46,723 nt of DNA from Desulfobulbus sp. (GTDB taxonomy: Bacteria; Desulfobacterota; Desulfobulbia; Desulfobulbales; Desulfobulbaceae): assembly GCF_030824455.1 (NCBI RefSeq), contig NZ_JAVBXR010000038.1, positions 1 through 46,723 of the forward strand. The letters run 5' to 3'. A program made the position numbers and the translations under genes. The notes under the pieces are model-generated. The model worked only from the letters and a program-made list of their open reading frames with translations. It did not search any database and was not told the origin of the DNA. Shown here piece by piece: positions 33,227 to 45,144 of the stretch. Positions within the stretch are counted from its first letter, which is position 1; the number at the start of each line of letters is the position of its first letter.

Positions 33227-33520
33227 ATGAAAAAGTATCTTGTTCTTGGTTCAATGGCGCTCTTTGCCCTCAGCATCGCTTCACTGGGCACAAGCCAGGA
33301 AGCGGCGGAACAGGTCTGTCAACAGACCTTGCAGAACAATTGCGCCAAATGCCATAGCCTGAAAAAAATCTGCGCCAAATTGGATCAAAAGAACGCTGAC
33401 TGGAAAGCGATTGTCGCTAAAATGGGACAAAAAGGGAAACTCAGCCAGGAGGTTCAAGACGCGGTCGTGGTCTGCCTGACCACCACCAGCGAGCCCAAAA
33501 AGCTGGTCTGCGATCAGTAA
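33227..33520 (+). CDS. Small secreted monoheme c-type cytochrome
   Basis: 97 residues. A signal peptide covers about 1-25. One heme site C39-A-K-C-H43 is present, and the W59..IVAKM66 segment fits a class I cytochrome with Met66 as the sixth ligand. Four further Cys (31, 49, 83, 95) are unusual for such a small cytochrome and could form two disulfides. AAGGAGG lies at 33212-33218, eight bases before the ATG. It acts in periplasmic electron transfer. A terminator follows. Confidence 0.88.
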   Translation: MKKYLVLGSMALFALSIASLGTSQEAAEQVCQQTLQNNCAKCHSLKKICAKLDQKNADWKAIVAKMGQKGKLSQEVQDAVVVCLTTTSEPKKLVCDQ

Positions 33521-33570
33521 TAAAACGCCCAAGAACGCTCGCCGTGCGGCGGGAATCACATGCGCAATAC

Positions 33571-33607
33571 AAAAGGGGCCGTCGCGAGCGACGTCCCCTT
33601 TTTATTT
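33571..33607. terminator. Bidirectional terminator
   Basis: AAAAGGGG/CCCCTTTT and CGTCG/CGACG arms with one mismatch and a CGAG loop, flanked by A and T runs on both sides. It serves the cytochrome gene (plus) and the convergent flavin reductase (minus), whose stop codon lies in its T-run. Confidence 0.88.
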
Positions 33608-34204
33608 GGGTCGTTTAGGTCCGGATGCACGCTTCTTGCGCTTCTTCTCCACCGAAAACCCGAATTTGCCAATCTTCTTGCCCAGGGAAAAATACTGTCC
33701 ATGGGCAAAGACCAGCGGTTCCGCCTTGGCCAGATCAAAAGCGCCGGTGCGGGGATCGATGTACTGCTCGTCGGCCTTGACGTTGACCACCTCGGCGATG
33801 AACATGTCGTGGGTTCCCAACCGCTGGACGTCGGTCACCCGGCACTCAATGTTGATCGGCGCCTCAACGATAATCGGGGCTTTGACCTTGGTCGCCGCGC
33901 CCGGCGTCAGGTGCATTTCCTCGAATTTATGATATTGGCGGCCGGATCTGACCCCGCACCAGTCGGTGGCAAAGGCCAGCGGTTTGGTGGTGAGATTGAT
34001 CACAAACTCCCGGGTTCGCTGCAGAATTTCATAGGAATGACGCTGCGGCCGCACCGAAATGTAGCACATCGGCGGATCGGAACAGAGGGTGCCGGTCCAG
34101 GCAATGGTGATGATGTTGTACTCTTCAGGGGTTTCTCCCAGGCTGACCATCACCGCCGGCAGCGGGTAGATCATGGTGCCTGGTTTCCAATCAACTTTTG
34201 TCAT
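33602..34204 (-). CDS. Flavin reductase-like (FMN-binding) protein
   Basis: 200 residues of the flavin reductase/FMN-binding split-barrel family: YPLPAVMVSLG, NIITIAWTGTLCSDPPMCYISVRPQRHSYEIL split by strands, EFVINLTT, and IECRVTDVQRLGTHDMFIAEVVNV. Members reduce or bind FMN and often have a separate partner. The C-terminus is Lys/Arg-rich. It lies 36 bp after an MFS exporter gene on the same strand. Confidence 0.87.
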   Translation of the reverse strand: MTKVDWKPGTMIYPLPAVMVSLGETPEEYNIITIAWTGTLCSDPPMCYISVRPQRHSYEILQRTREFVINLTTKPLAFATDWCGVRSGRQYHKFEEMHLTPGAATKVKAPIIVEAPINIECRVTDVQRLGTHDMFIAEVVNVKADEQYIDPRTGAFDLAKAEPLVFAHGQYFSLGKKIGKFGFSVEKKRKKRASGPKRPK

Positions 34205-34240
34205 AGCCTTGCACTCTCAACGAGCTGTCTCAAGCTCAGA

Positions 34241-35659
34241 TTATTGCCGCCGCAACCGGCCGCGAAACATCGAAAAATAGACGCCAACCCCGCAGAGCGC
34301 GGCGGAAACGGTGAACACCGCGCGCACGCTGAGCAAAAAACGATCATAATTTTCCGGCCCAATCGCCTCCCGCCCCACCAGAAGCGCCAACGCCACAGTG
34401 GCGATGGCCATGCTCATCATCTGCCCCATCAGCCGCATGGTGGCCACGGCCCCGGAGGCCACGCCGTAATGCTCTTTGGCCACCGAGCCCATGATGGCGT
34501 TCATGTTCGGCGACGAGAACAGAGCAAAACCCATACCGAGCATCACCAGATTGCCCACTATGCCGACCAGGCTGCTGTCGGCATGCAACTGGGTGAACAC
34601 CAGCATGCCCGCCACGGTGATCGCCATGCCGGCGGAGGCCAGCAGTCGCGGTTCGACGCGATCAGAAAGACGGCCTGCCAGAGGCGAGAACACGGCCATC
34701 ACCACGGGCTGCGCCATCAGCACAAGCCCGGCGGTTTGCGGCTCCATCCCTTTGAGATATTGCAGATACAGGCTCATCAGAAAGGTGACTGCAAAGGTGG
34801 CCGAGTAGTTGAGCAAAGCCGCCAGACTGGAAAAGGCGAATGTGCGGTTTTCGACGAACAGGGCAACTTCAAAGACCGGGTGCGGGGCACGACGCTGTTG
34901 CTGAAAAAACAGGCCCAGTCCGATCAAGCCGGCACAGGCCAAACCGCAGCCAAGCAAGGTCGGCAGCAGCGAAGCGCCGTAGATCAAGGCCAGGATGGCG
35001 GCCGCGTAGAGCAAACAGCCGGCGACATCCAACTTTTGGCTGCGGTCGTCGGCCCATTCGCCCTTGAGAAAGGTCAAAGTCACCGCGATTGAGCCGGCGC
35101 CCAGGGGGAGCATCAGCAGAAAAATGGAGCGCCAGCCAAAATGCTGGATCAGGGCGCCGCCAACAAAGGGGCCCACCGAAAGGCCCACGTACACGGCGGC
35201 CACATACACACCAATGGCGCGACCGCGTTTATGCGGTGGAAAAATCGAGGTGAGAATGGCCATGCCGGTGGTGATAAACATGGCGGCCCCCAACCCCTGC
35301 AAGGCGCGGAACAACAGCAGCCAAGCCGCGTTGCCGGCAAAGACCGCGGCCGTCGAGGTCAGGGTGTAGGTGATCAGGCCGGCGGTGAAAACCTTCTTCC
35401 GGCCATGGATGTCGGCAATCTTGCCGGCCGGCAACAGAGCGACCGCGACCGCCAGCAGATAGGAGGTGGCGACCCAGCTCAGCTGCACCGCATTCATGCC
35501 AAGCTCGGCCTGTATCGCCGGCAGGGCGACATTGACCGAAGAGATCATGAACGGCCCCATGAACGAGGTCAGAGCGGCGACGCACAGGGCCGACCGCTCA
35601 AGGGCGGAAGAAGGCTCGGCGGACGGAGGCGGGAACGGGGGAGAAGGAGAGGCGATCAT
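34241..35659 (-). CDS. MFS exporter, DHA2 (EmrB/QacA) family
   Basis: 472 residues with about 14 membrane helices. Motif C-like and A motifs are seen: SSVNVALPAIQAELG in the first helix, GKIADIHGRKKVF (motif A), RALQGLGAAMFI, and GVYVAAVYVGLSVGPFVGG. Family members expel drugs or other hydrophobic compounds using the proton gradient. The Pro/Ser-rich N-terminus before residue 22 is odd and a later start is possible. It is 11 bp after a secreted protein gene on the same strand. Confidence 0.9.
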   Translation of the reverse strand: MIASPSPPFPPPSAEPSSALERSALCVAALTSFMGPFMISSVNVALPAIQAELGMNAVQLSWVATSYLLAVAVALLPAGKIADIHGRKKVFTAGLITYTLTSTAAVFAGNAAWLLLFRALQGLGAAMFITTGMAILTSIFPPHKRGRAIGVYVAAVYVGLSVGPFVGGALIQHFGWRSIFLLMLPLGAGSIAVTLTFLKGEWADDRSQKLDVAGCLLYAAAILALIYGASLLPTLLGCGLACAGLIGLGLFFQQQRRAPHPVFEVALFVENRTFAFSSLAALLNYSATFAVTFLMSLYLQYLKGMEPQTAGLVLMAQPVVMAVFSPLAGRLSDRVEPRLLASAGMAITVAGMLVFTQLHADSSLVGIVGNLVMLGMGFALFSSPNMNAIMGSVAKEHYGVASGAVATMRLMGQMMSMAIATVALALLVGREAIGPENYDRFLLSVRAVFTVSAALCGVGVYFSMFRGRLRRQ

Positions 35660-35670
35660 AAAAATGCTGG

Positions 35671-36171
35671 TTATTTGTTGCGACCTTTGCCCTTGCCGTG
35701 CCCACCGCCTTGACTGTTGCCTTCGTTACCCTGGCCGTTCCCCTGAGCGTTGCCGTTTCCACCGCCATTGCCGGCGGCTCCGGGCGCGCCGGTCAAGACA
35801 AAGTCGCCCCGTTTGAGCGCATGGAATTCGGCGGAGCCAGGCTTAATGCCCAATTCCTTGGCCACCACGCCCCACCCTTTCCCCCTGTTGGCCTTGTAGG
35901 TCTGCAACACCCGGTCGGGCGGCAGACGCGTCATCTGGCCAAGCTGCAGACACATAAAAGCGTCGCCCGGCGTTGCCATCGACCGGACCAGGGACTGCAC
36001 CTGCGGCAGCGGCATACCAAATTGCACGCTCAGGCGAACATTGTAATCATTCATGTCGTTATGGGCCTGATTGTTCAAACCAGAGAGGAATCCGTCCAGG
36101 TCCGCGCGGGCGCAGACAGGCGCAGCGAGTAAAACCACCATCAGGAAAAGACAACAACGCATGTTCTTCAT
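35671..36171 (-). CDS. Secreted protein with Gly/Asn-rich tail
   Basis: 166 residues. A signal peptide spans about 1-23 (cleaved after ARA). The middle holds VQFGMPLPQVQSLVRSM and GKGWGVVAKELGIKPGS, segments I associate with small secreted proteins of unknown role. The last ~35 residues repeat Gly, Asn and Gln, then Lys/Arg. AGGAGG stands four bases before the ATG. It shares a run with the MFS exporter and flavin reductase. Function unknown. Confidence 0.78.
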   Translation of the reverse strand: MKNMRCCLFLMVVLLAAPVCARADLDGFLSGLNNQAHNDMNDYNVRLSVQFGMPLPQVQSLVRSMATPGDAFMCLQLGQMTRLPPDRVLQTYKANRGKGWGVVAKELGIKPGSAEFHALKRGDFVLTGAPGAAGNGGGNGNAQGNGQGNEGNSQGGGHGKGKGRNK

Positions 36172-36755
36172 TTAGCCTCCTTTGTTGCAACTTCGGCACA
36201 TCAACGTAGCTTGTAACCTGCGCACTTTGATTTTTCAGACACATCCCCATGACGCTCCGCTGCAGGCCATCGAATCCAACTATATTGCCTCTTAATTGCC
36301 AGAATCGCAATCACTGCCCTGCATTTTCACCACACCGTCTGAAGTGCGCCTGCGCCTTGTCGAACCCCTCCTGCACGCTCGCCTCAGGCGTCTCTTGACG
36401 CTGCGGCGCAGTGCTCATCCAGATCACCCAGATCAACCGATCAGTCAGACGCGACGCGTGGAGCCCAACGCCGACAACGCCCGATTACGCAACCGAAAAT
36501 TCCCGCCGCCGGCCACATTCGCCCAGAAAAAATATGCACACATTTGTCCATTTATCAAATTTTTCCGAACAACCATGTAAAACGCCGCGAAGGCCTTGCA
36601 ATCATTGACTAGGCCGCTTCAATTCCCTGCCCCCGACATCTGTCCGATAACGCAACAAGAATCATAATTTCCCAGCCATGGTGCGAGAGTTGCTTTACAG
36701 CGAAGATCGTGCTCATGCAATACTGCCCCCTAACCACCTAAAATAAATTATAATT
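36172..36755. other. Long intergenic region, no gene seen
   Basis: 584 bp between a minus-strand secreted protein gene and the plus-strand GGDEF-EAL gene. No frame has a ribosome-binding site or protein-like composition. It must hold both promoters. CATAAT at about 36662 could be a -10 box for the right-hand gene, without a clear -35. Confidence 0.4.
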
Positions 36756-39218
36756 ATGACCCAAAGCGACGCCAAGGACGGTCAGCTCGCCGAATCAGCC
36801 TATCGACACCTCTTCGACAACTCCCCCAACGCCGTTGTTTTCTGCAATCTGCACGGCAACATCCTTTTTGCCAACAACGCGTTTGAGCACATCTTTGGAT
36901 TGAACAGCGCGGAAATAGTGGGAAGGAGCCTGGAAGGCCTGCTCCGCCCGCCCAACGGCGAACCCGAAGAGATGAATGAATGGGTGGATCAACCGACCCT
37001 GGTGCGCGTTGCGACCAGGCGTTTGCACGCCGACAAGACCCTGATCGACGTGGCGGTCTCGTCGTTCCCGCTCACGGCGGACCTAAAACTCCAGGGCGTG
37101 CTGATCATCTACCAGAGCATGGCCGAGCAGCGGGCAACCGAGGCCCAGATGCTTGAAACCCATAAAAAATACCAGAGCGTCTTCCACAACGCAGTGGAAG
37201 GCATCTTTTTAACCACGCCCAACGGCCGCTACCTGGACGTCAATCCGGCCCTGGCGCACATCTACGGCTTTGACTCCGCCCAGGATCTCATCACCCACTT
37301 CAAGGACATCAAGCGGCAGCTCTATGTGGAGCCCGAGCGGCGCGACCAGTTCATCCGCATCCTGGAGCGGGACGAGAAAGTCGTCGGCTTTGAATCCCAG
37401 GTGCGCCGGAAGGACGGCGAAATCATCTGGATCACCGAAAACGCCCGCGCCGTGTTTGGCGACAACGGCGAGATCAGCTATTACGAGGGCACGGTGATGG
37501 ACATCACCGACCGCAAGCGCACCGAAACCGATTTAGAGGTGCAACGGGCCTATTTTTCCCAACTGTTTGCCAATTCGCCCCAGGCCATTGTCATCATCGA
37601 CACCCGCCGCAATGTGCTCAACTGCAACCAGGGATTTGAAAAACTGTTTGGCTACCGGGCCGTGGACATTATTGGCTTTGGCATGCGGGCCCTGATCGTT
37701 CCCGAAGAATTGCAGACAGAGTGCGAAAAACTGCGCAACGCCATCCTCGCAGGCGAAACCGTGCAATGCGAGACCAGCCGCCGCCACCGCAACGGAACCC
37801 ACATCCCGGTTTCCATGATCGGCTTCCCTGTCCGGGTTGGCCAAGAAATAAACGGCATTACCTATATTTACCAGGACATCTCGGAGCGCAAATCGTTTGA
37901 GGAGCAGATCACCCATCAGGCCTTCCACGACGCCCTCACCGGCCTGCCCAACCGCACCCTCTTCGGCGAACGGCTGGAGCGCGCCCTGGAGCGGTCGCGG
38001 CGGCGGCCCGAGCTTTTCTATGCGGTTTTAATGATTGATCTCAACAAGTTCAAGTGCGTCAACGACACCCTGGGCCATCCAGCCGGGGATCAGCTGCTGA
38101 TCGAGGTCGGCCGCAGGTTGTCGTTTTGCGTGCGCACCGTGGATACCGTGGCCCGCCTGGGCGGCGACGAATTTGCCATCATCCTTGAAGAGTTTGCCTC
38201 CAAAAAAGAGTTGCTCAAGGTGGCCCGGCGAATGCACTCCATCCTCTGCGAACCGTTTTCCCTGTGCGGCAGCGACATCACCCCTGGCGCATCCATCGGC
38301 ATTGTGTCGAACATGGCCGAATACACCACGGCCGGAGACGTGCTGCGCGACGCCGACATCGCCATGTACCGAGCTAAACAAAGCGGCAAAGGCATGGTCT
38401 TGTTCGACAAAAGGATGCGCCAGGAACTGGTCGAGTCGATCAACCTCGAAGCAGAACTGCGTGAAGTGCTGGTCAACGACGGCCTCACCCTCCACTATCA
38501 GCCGATTGTCGCGGTGGCCGACGAACAGCTGGAGGGATTCGAGGCCCTGGTTCGCTGGGATCATCCCCTGCGCGGCATGATCCCGCCGGACCGTTTCATC
38601 CCCCTTGCCGAGGAGACCGGGCTGATTGTCGAACTGGGCAAATGGGTGATAGCCGAGGCGTGCCGCACGCTCAAACGCTGGCAGCAAAATTTGGCCAGCG
38701 CCCGAAACCTGACCATGAGCGTCAACGTTTCCATTCGTCAGTTCAACAAACCCGGCCTGGTCGAGCATGTGACGGAAGTGCTGCAGCACAACGATCTCAA
38801 CCCGGCCTGCCTCAAAATCGAGATTACCGAATCGGTGCTGATGCACGACGTCAACCGAACGGTCGCAGAACTCAACCGGTTGCGGGCGCTGGGCGTGCAG
38901 ATCGCCATCGACGATTTCGGCACCGGCTATTCCTCCCTCTCCTACCTGCGGCGCATGCCGATTGATCACCTCAAAATTGACCGCTCCTTTATCAGCGGTT
39001 TTGAGGAAACGCAGGAAAACGATCAGATTGTGCAATCCATCATTTCGTTGGCGCGCAGCCTGGGATTGAGCGTCATTGCCGAAGGGGTCGAAAACCGGGA
39101 GCAGTTCGACCGGTTGCGCGCCCTGCATTGCGACAAGGCGCAAGGCTTCATGTTCTCCCGTCCGGTCGACGGCGGCAAGGCGATGGAACTGATCCGCAAA
39201 TATGCTCAGATGCAGTAA
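36756..39218 (+). CDS. PAS-PAS-PAS-GGDEF-EAL c-di-GMP protein
   Basis: 820 residues, soluble. Three PAS domains (about 12-125, 135-258, 265-380) are followed by GGDEF (about 385-550) and EAL (about 565-815). The active-site motif RLGGDEFA is intact, preceded by an inhibitory site RxxD (460-463). The EAL part keeps EALVRW (596-601), ITESVLMHD, DDFGTGYSSL and KIDRSFI, so both synthesis and breakdown of c-di-GMP are possible. The PAS domains should sense a cytoplasmic signal such as a redox state. No ribosome-binding site is clear. The next gene is a chemoreceptor-like protein 28 bp away. Confidence 0.95.
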   Translation: MTQSDAKDGQLAESAYRHLFDNSPNAVVFCNLHGNILFANNAFEHIFGLNSAEIVGRSLEGLLRPPNGEPEEMNEWVDQPTLVRVATRRLHADKTLIDVAVSSFPLTADLKLQGVLIIYQSMAEQRATEAQMLETHKKYQSVFHNAVEGIFLTTPNGRYLDVNPALAHIYGFDSAQDLITHFKDIKRQLYVEPERRDQFIRILERDEKVVGFESQVRRKDGEIIWITENARAVFGDNGEISYYEGTVMDITDRKRTETDLEVQRAYFSQLFANSPQAIVIIDTRRNVLNCNQGFEKLFGYRAVDIIGFGMRALIVPEELQTECEKLRNAILAGETVQCETSRRHRNGTHIPVSMIGFPVRVGQEINGITYIYQDISERKSFEEQITHQAFHDALTGLPNRTLFGERLERALERSRRRPELFYAVLMIDLNKFKCVNDTLGHPAGDQLLIEVGRRLSFCVRTVDTVARLGGDEFAIILEEFASKKELLKVARRMHSILCEPFSLCGSDITPGASIGIVSNMAEYTTAGDVLRDADIAMYRAKQSGKGMVLFDKRMRQELVESINLEAELREVLVNDGLTLHYQPIVAVADEQLEGFEALVRWDHPLRGMIPPDRFIPLAEETGLIVELGKWVIAEACRTLKRWQQNLASARNLTMSVNVSIRQFNKPGLVEHVTEVLQHNDLNPACLKIEITESVLMHDVNRTVAELNRLRALGVQIAIDDFGTGYSSLSYLRRMPIDHLKIDRSFISGFEETQENDQIVQSIISLARSLGLSVIAEGVENREQFDRLRALHCDKAQGFMFSRPVDGGKAMELIRKYAQMQ

Positions 39219-39246
39219 TCACGGTTTTTACCAAAGGAAGGCAACT

Positions 39247-40665
39247 ATGTTCGCACTGTTTCAATCCGCTGGCAAAGCGAGGCGACTGGAAAGAATCCGC
39301 GAGATTGCAACCGCCTTGGCTGGACGCTGGGCGCTTGACTCTTCCTTTTCCCTGCCCGGAGAGGGGCCGGCCAACCTGCTCGTCGAAACGCTCAACCAGA
39401 TGTTGGCCCGTCTGCACACCTTTGTCGTCGACCTCACCCGGCGCAACGTGGAAACCGCCGCGGTGGCGCCCCAGACCCACGCCATCGCCGCCAAGGTCCG
39501 ACAGTCTGCAGAATCGCTCTCGCAAGGCGCCGAACAGATTGAAAAGGCGGGCCGCAGAATCGCCGAGGGGATCGGCAATTCAGCCGCCAGCGCCAACCAA
39601 GCGTTGGCGCAATCCGCCGCCATCGTCGAAGAAATCGACCGAACCGGCGATCTGACCAGTCAAGCCCTGCACGGCATGCGTGCGATGGGACAGGATGTGG
39701 ACCGCCTCTCCGCCGCCATTGCCGATCTGGATCAAAAATCGCGCTCCATAGGGTCCATCATTGAATCCATCTCCGACATCGCCGACAACACCGGGTTACT
39801 CTCGCTCAACGCCTTTATCGAGGCCGCGCGCGCCGGCGTGCACGGCGCGGGATTCGGGGTCATCGCCCAGGAGATCAGACAACTCAGCCAGGAAACAGCC
39901 AAGGCGTCGCAGGAAATCAAGGATTCGCTTTTGGGCATCAGCGGCCTGATCCAGGAGACCGTCGCAGCGGTCACGCGCGTTCAAGAGGGGGTTGCATCGG
40001 GGTTGGGGAGCAACCAGGAGGCCTCGGCCGCCCTCGGCAAGGTGAGCCAAGAGCATCGCCGATTTCACACCCACCTGCAATCGGTGATTGACGCCGTCGG
40101 CGATCAGAAAAAGGCGGTGGCTTCGTTGACCGACGATCTGGCGCACATCACCGCTCTTGGCAAGGAAGGACGGAACGACAGCGGCAGGCTGGCGGAGTTG
40201 GCCGAACGCGTCAAGGAGCTGACCGAGCAGCAATTGCTGGCCACCGGCATTTTCATTTTGCCGCAGTACCGCAAGGCAGAGAAAGCGGTGACCGCCATGA
40301 CCGAGGACGCAGACATCCACACCCCCAACAAGCACACCGATCAGGCCCTGCAGCGGCGCATGCAGTCGCTCTCCTTTCTCGAACTGGTCTATCTCACCGA
40401 CGCCGACGGAACGCAAATATCGAGCAATGTGTTCAGAAGCGGCCAGACCACGGTCTGCGACGCTACGGCCAAGGGAAAAAACTGGAATCGGAAAGAGTGG
40501 TTCCGCCAAGTGCGCGAAACAGGAAGAGCGTACATTTCAGACATCTACAAATCCGAGGCCACCAATTCCTTCTGTCTTACAATCGCGGTCCCGGTCTATC
40601 GGCATTCCGCCTGGGTCGGCGTGCTTGGCGCAGACATCAATTTCGAGGATTTGCTCAACATCTGA
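39247..40665 (+). CDS. Soluble chemoreceptor-like protein with C-terminal Cache-like domain
   Basis: 472 residues with no membrane segment. Residues about 60-335 form the MCP coiled coil, with the CheA/CheW-binding tip NTGLLSLNAFIEAARAG at 181-197 and GFGVIAQEIRQLS after it. The C-terminal ~120 residues (355-470) resemble a Cache/PDC sensor: LVYLTDADGTQISSNV, NWNRKEWFRQV, GRAYISDIY, LTIAVPVY, and GVLGADINFEDL. Sensor domains normally precede the MCP domain outside the membrane; here the order is reversed and cytoplasmic. AAGGAAGG precedes the ATG. It follows the c-di-GMP gene closely. Confidence 0.88.
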   Translation: MFALFQSAGKARRLERIREIATALAGRWALDSSFSLPGEGPANLLVETLNQMLARLHTFVVDLTRRNVETAAVAPQTHAIAAKVRQSAESLSQGAEQIEKAGRRIAEGIGNSAASANQALAQSAAIVEEIDRTGDLTSQALHGMRAMGQDVDRLSAAIADLDQKSRSIGSIIESISDIADNTGLLSLNAFIEAARAGVHGAGFGVIAQEIRQLSQETAKASQEIKDSLLGISGLIQETVAAVTRVQEGVASGLGSNQEASAALGKVSQEHRRFHTHLQSVIDAVGDQKKAVASLTDDLAHITALGKEGRNDSGRLAELAERVKELTEQQLLATGIFILPQYRKAEKAVTAMTEDADIHTPNKHTDQALQRRMQSLSFLELVYLTDADGTQISSNVFRSGQTTVCDATAKGKNWNRKEWFRQVRETGRAYISDIYKSEATNSFCLTIAVPVYRHSAWVGVLGADINFEDLLNI

Positions 40666-40967
40666 CGGCAACAGGGCTCGATTGCCGACAGCAAGAGCTA
40701 TCAAACAGAAGCCTTCTCATTCCGGTTTGCGTTCAAGTTTGATGGAGCAAGCGCGCGCGGTTGGCCGCGCCGACATTAAAACTTCAGCGCCCCCCGCCCA
40801 AACGCTTTTTTATCCATGACATAACCCCCGCCAATAATTACTTTTTTTTGCAGCAACAAAGAGAAAAAAACGCTGTGCGTCACCTTGCAGCGCCATGCAT
40901 CCGAGGGTATCATAGTGCATACTGATTGAGCTCAATAAGCCGAGAATCCCAGCGGGAGATGCAACTT
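40666..40967. other. Intergenic region before the GH63 gene
   Basis: 302 bp without a supportable gene. It contains a GC-rich palindromic patch (GCGCGCGCGG..CCGCGCC near 40750-40775) that lacks a T-tract, and a T8 run near 40844. No promoter pair stands out. Confidence 0.35.
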
Positions 40968-43709
<2,742 letters not shown>

Positions 43710-43801
43710 AAGAGTGAGGACGGCCGCCGCAACGTCCTTGCGGCCCCGCCACTTTTTTCCCTAAACGGCACGATCTTCTCAACTCTGCAGAGGAACGGCT
43801 T

Positions 43802-45013
43802 ATGCATTCCACCAACGCTGGCCCCAGCGACCTCCTTCATCGGGATCATCCCGACTTCTCGCTCGTCCTGGGCGGACCGCTCTTCCAACTCCTGCGCCGG
43901 ACACATCTGGCCGATGACGCGCTGTTGCTGCTGCGCCAGCGGATCATCGTCATTTCGCTCTTTTGCTGGCTGCCGCTGCTGGCCCTCTCGGCCCTGGAAC
44001 GAACGGCTCTAGGCGGCAACGTGACGGTGCCCTTTCTGCTCGACGCGGATGTTCACGTCCGTTTTCTGGCGGTGGTGCCGCTGTTGATTGCGGCTGAACT
44101 GGTGGTGCATCGGCGCATGCGTCCCCTGGTGCAACAATTCCTGGAACGCAAAATTATTCCCGTTGAGGCCATGGCGCAGTTTGACGCCGCGATTGCCGCC
44201 GCCATCCGACTGCGCAACTCGGTCCTTGCCGAAGTGCTGCTGATTGTCTTTGTATTTGCGGTCGGCAACTTGCTCATCTGGCGCCATTACATGGCGCTCG
44301 ACACCGCCACTTGGTATGCGACGCCCTCGGCCGAGGGTTCGAAGTTCTCGTTTGCCGGCTGGTGGTACGCCTACGCCAGCATCCCGATCTTCCAGTTCCT
44401 GCTGGCTCGCTGGTATTTTCGTTTGTTCATCTGGATGCGCTTCCTCTGGCAGGTGTCGCGCATTGAGCTGAGTCTGGTTCCAACCCACCCGGACCGGGTA
44501 GGCGGGATAGGCTTTCTGGCCAACACGGCCTACGCCTTTATGCCGGTGTTGATGGCCCACGGCGCCTTGCTCGCCGGGAATCTCGCCAATCGCATTTTCC
44601 ATCTCGGAGCAGCCCTGCCGAACTTCAAGATGGAGATTCTGCTCCTGGTCACGCTGCTCCTGGCCATTGTGCTGGGCCCGCTGTTGGTGTTTGCGCCGCA
44701 GTTGGCCCAGGCAAAGCGAACCGGCCTGCGCGAGTACGGCGGACTGGCCGAGCGTTACGTGCGCGAATTCGACGCCAAGTGGCTGCGCGGCGGCGCCCCT
44801 GCCGATGAAGCGCTGGTGGGAAGCGGCGATATTCAATCCCTGGCCGATTTGGGCAACAGTTACGAAGTCGTCCGCAGCATGCGCATCGCGCCGGTGACCA
44901 GGGACACCATCCTTCGGCTCGCAGCCGCGACCCTTATTCCGCTTCTGCCGCTGATGCTGACCATGATGCCGCTGGAAGAACTGCTGAGAAAGCTCTTCGG
45001 CATCCTCTTCTAA
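43802..45013 (+). CDS. Polytopic membrane protein of unknown function
   Basis: 403 residues with about six to seven hydrophobic segments (near 45-65, 88-105, 140-160, 190-210, 250-275, 285-305, 370-395). A conserved-looking PTHPDRVGGIGFL lies between them. AGAGGA is seven bases before the ATG. I recall similar proteins as conserved hypotheticals with no role. It lies between two glycosidase genes in the same direction and may be co-transcribed. Confidence 0.75.
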   Translation: MHSTNAGPSDLLHRDHPDFSLVLGGPLFQLLRRTHLADDALLLLRQRIIVISLFCWLPLLALSALERTALGGNVTVPFLLDADVHVRFLAVVPLLIAAELVVHRRMRPLVQQFLERKIIPVEAMAQFDAAIAAAIRLRNSVLAEVLLIVFVFAVGNLLIWRHYMALDTATWYATPSAEGSKFSFAGWWYAYASIPIFQFLLARWYFRLFIWMRFLWQVSRIELSLVPTHPDRVGGIGFLANTAYAFMPVLMAHGALLAGNLANRIFHLGAALPNFKMEILLLVTLLLAIVLGPLLVFAPQLAQAKRTGLREYGGLAERYVREFDAKWLRGGAPADEALVGSGDIQSLADLGNSYEVVRSMRIAPVTRDTILRLAAATLIPLLPLMLTMMPLEELLRKLFGILF

Positions 45014-45144
45014 AACCGTTTCGTTTGGCGGAAGAAGCGGGGCAGGCGGAGGAGGCGGGACAGGCAGGGGCAATCCCCCTCTCCCTTCTTTTGCTGGAAA
45101 CAAACTCGCTCGCAACACAATTTCGCGAGCCGCAAGGAGGACCC

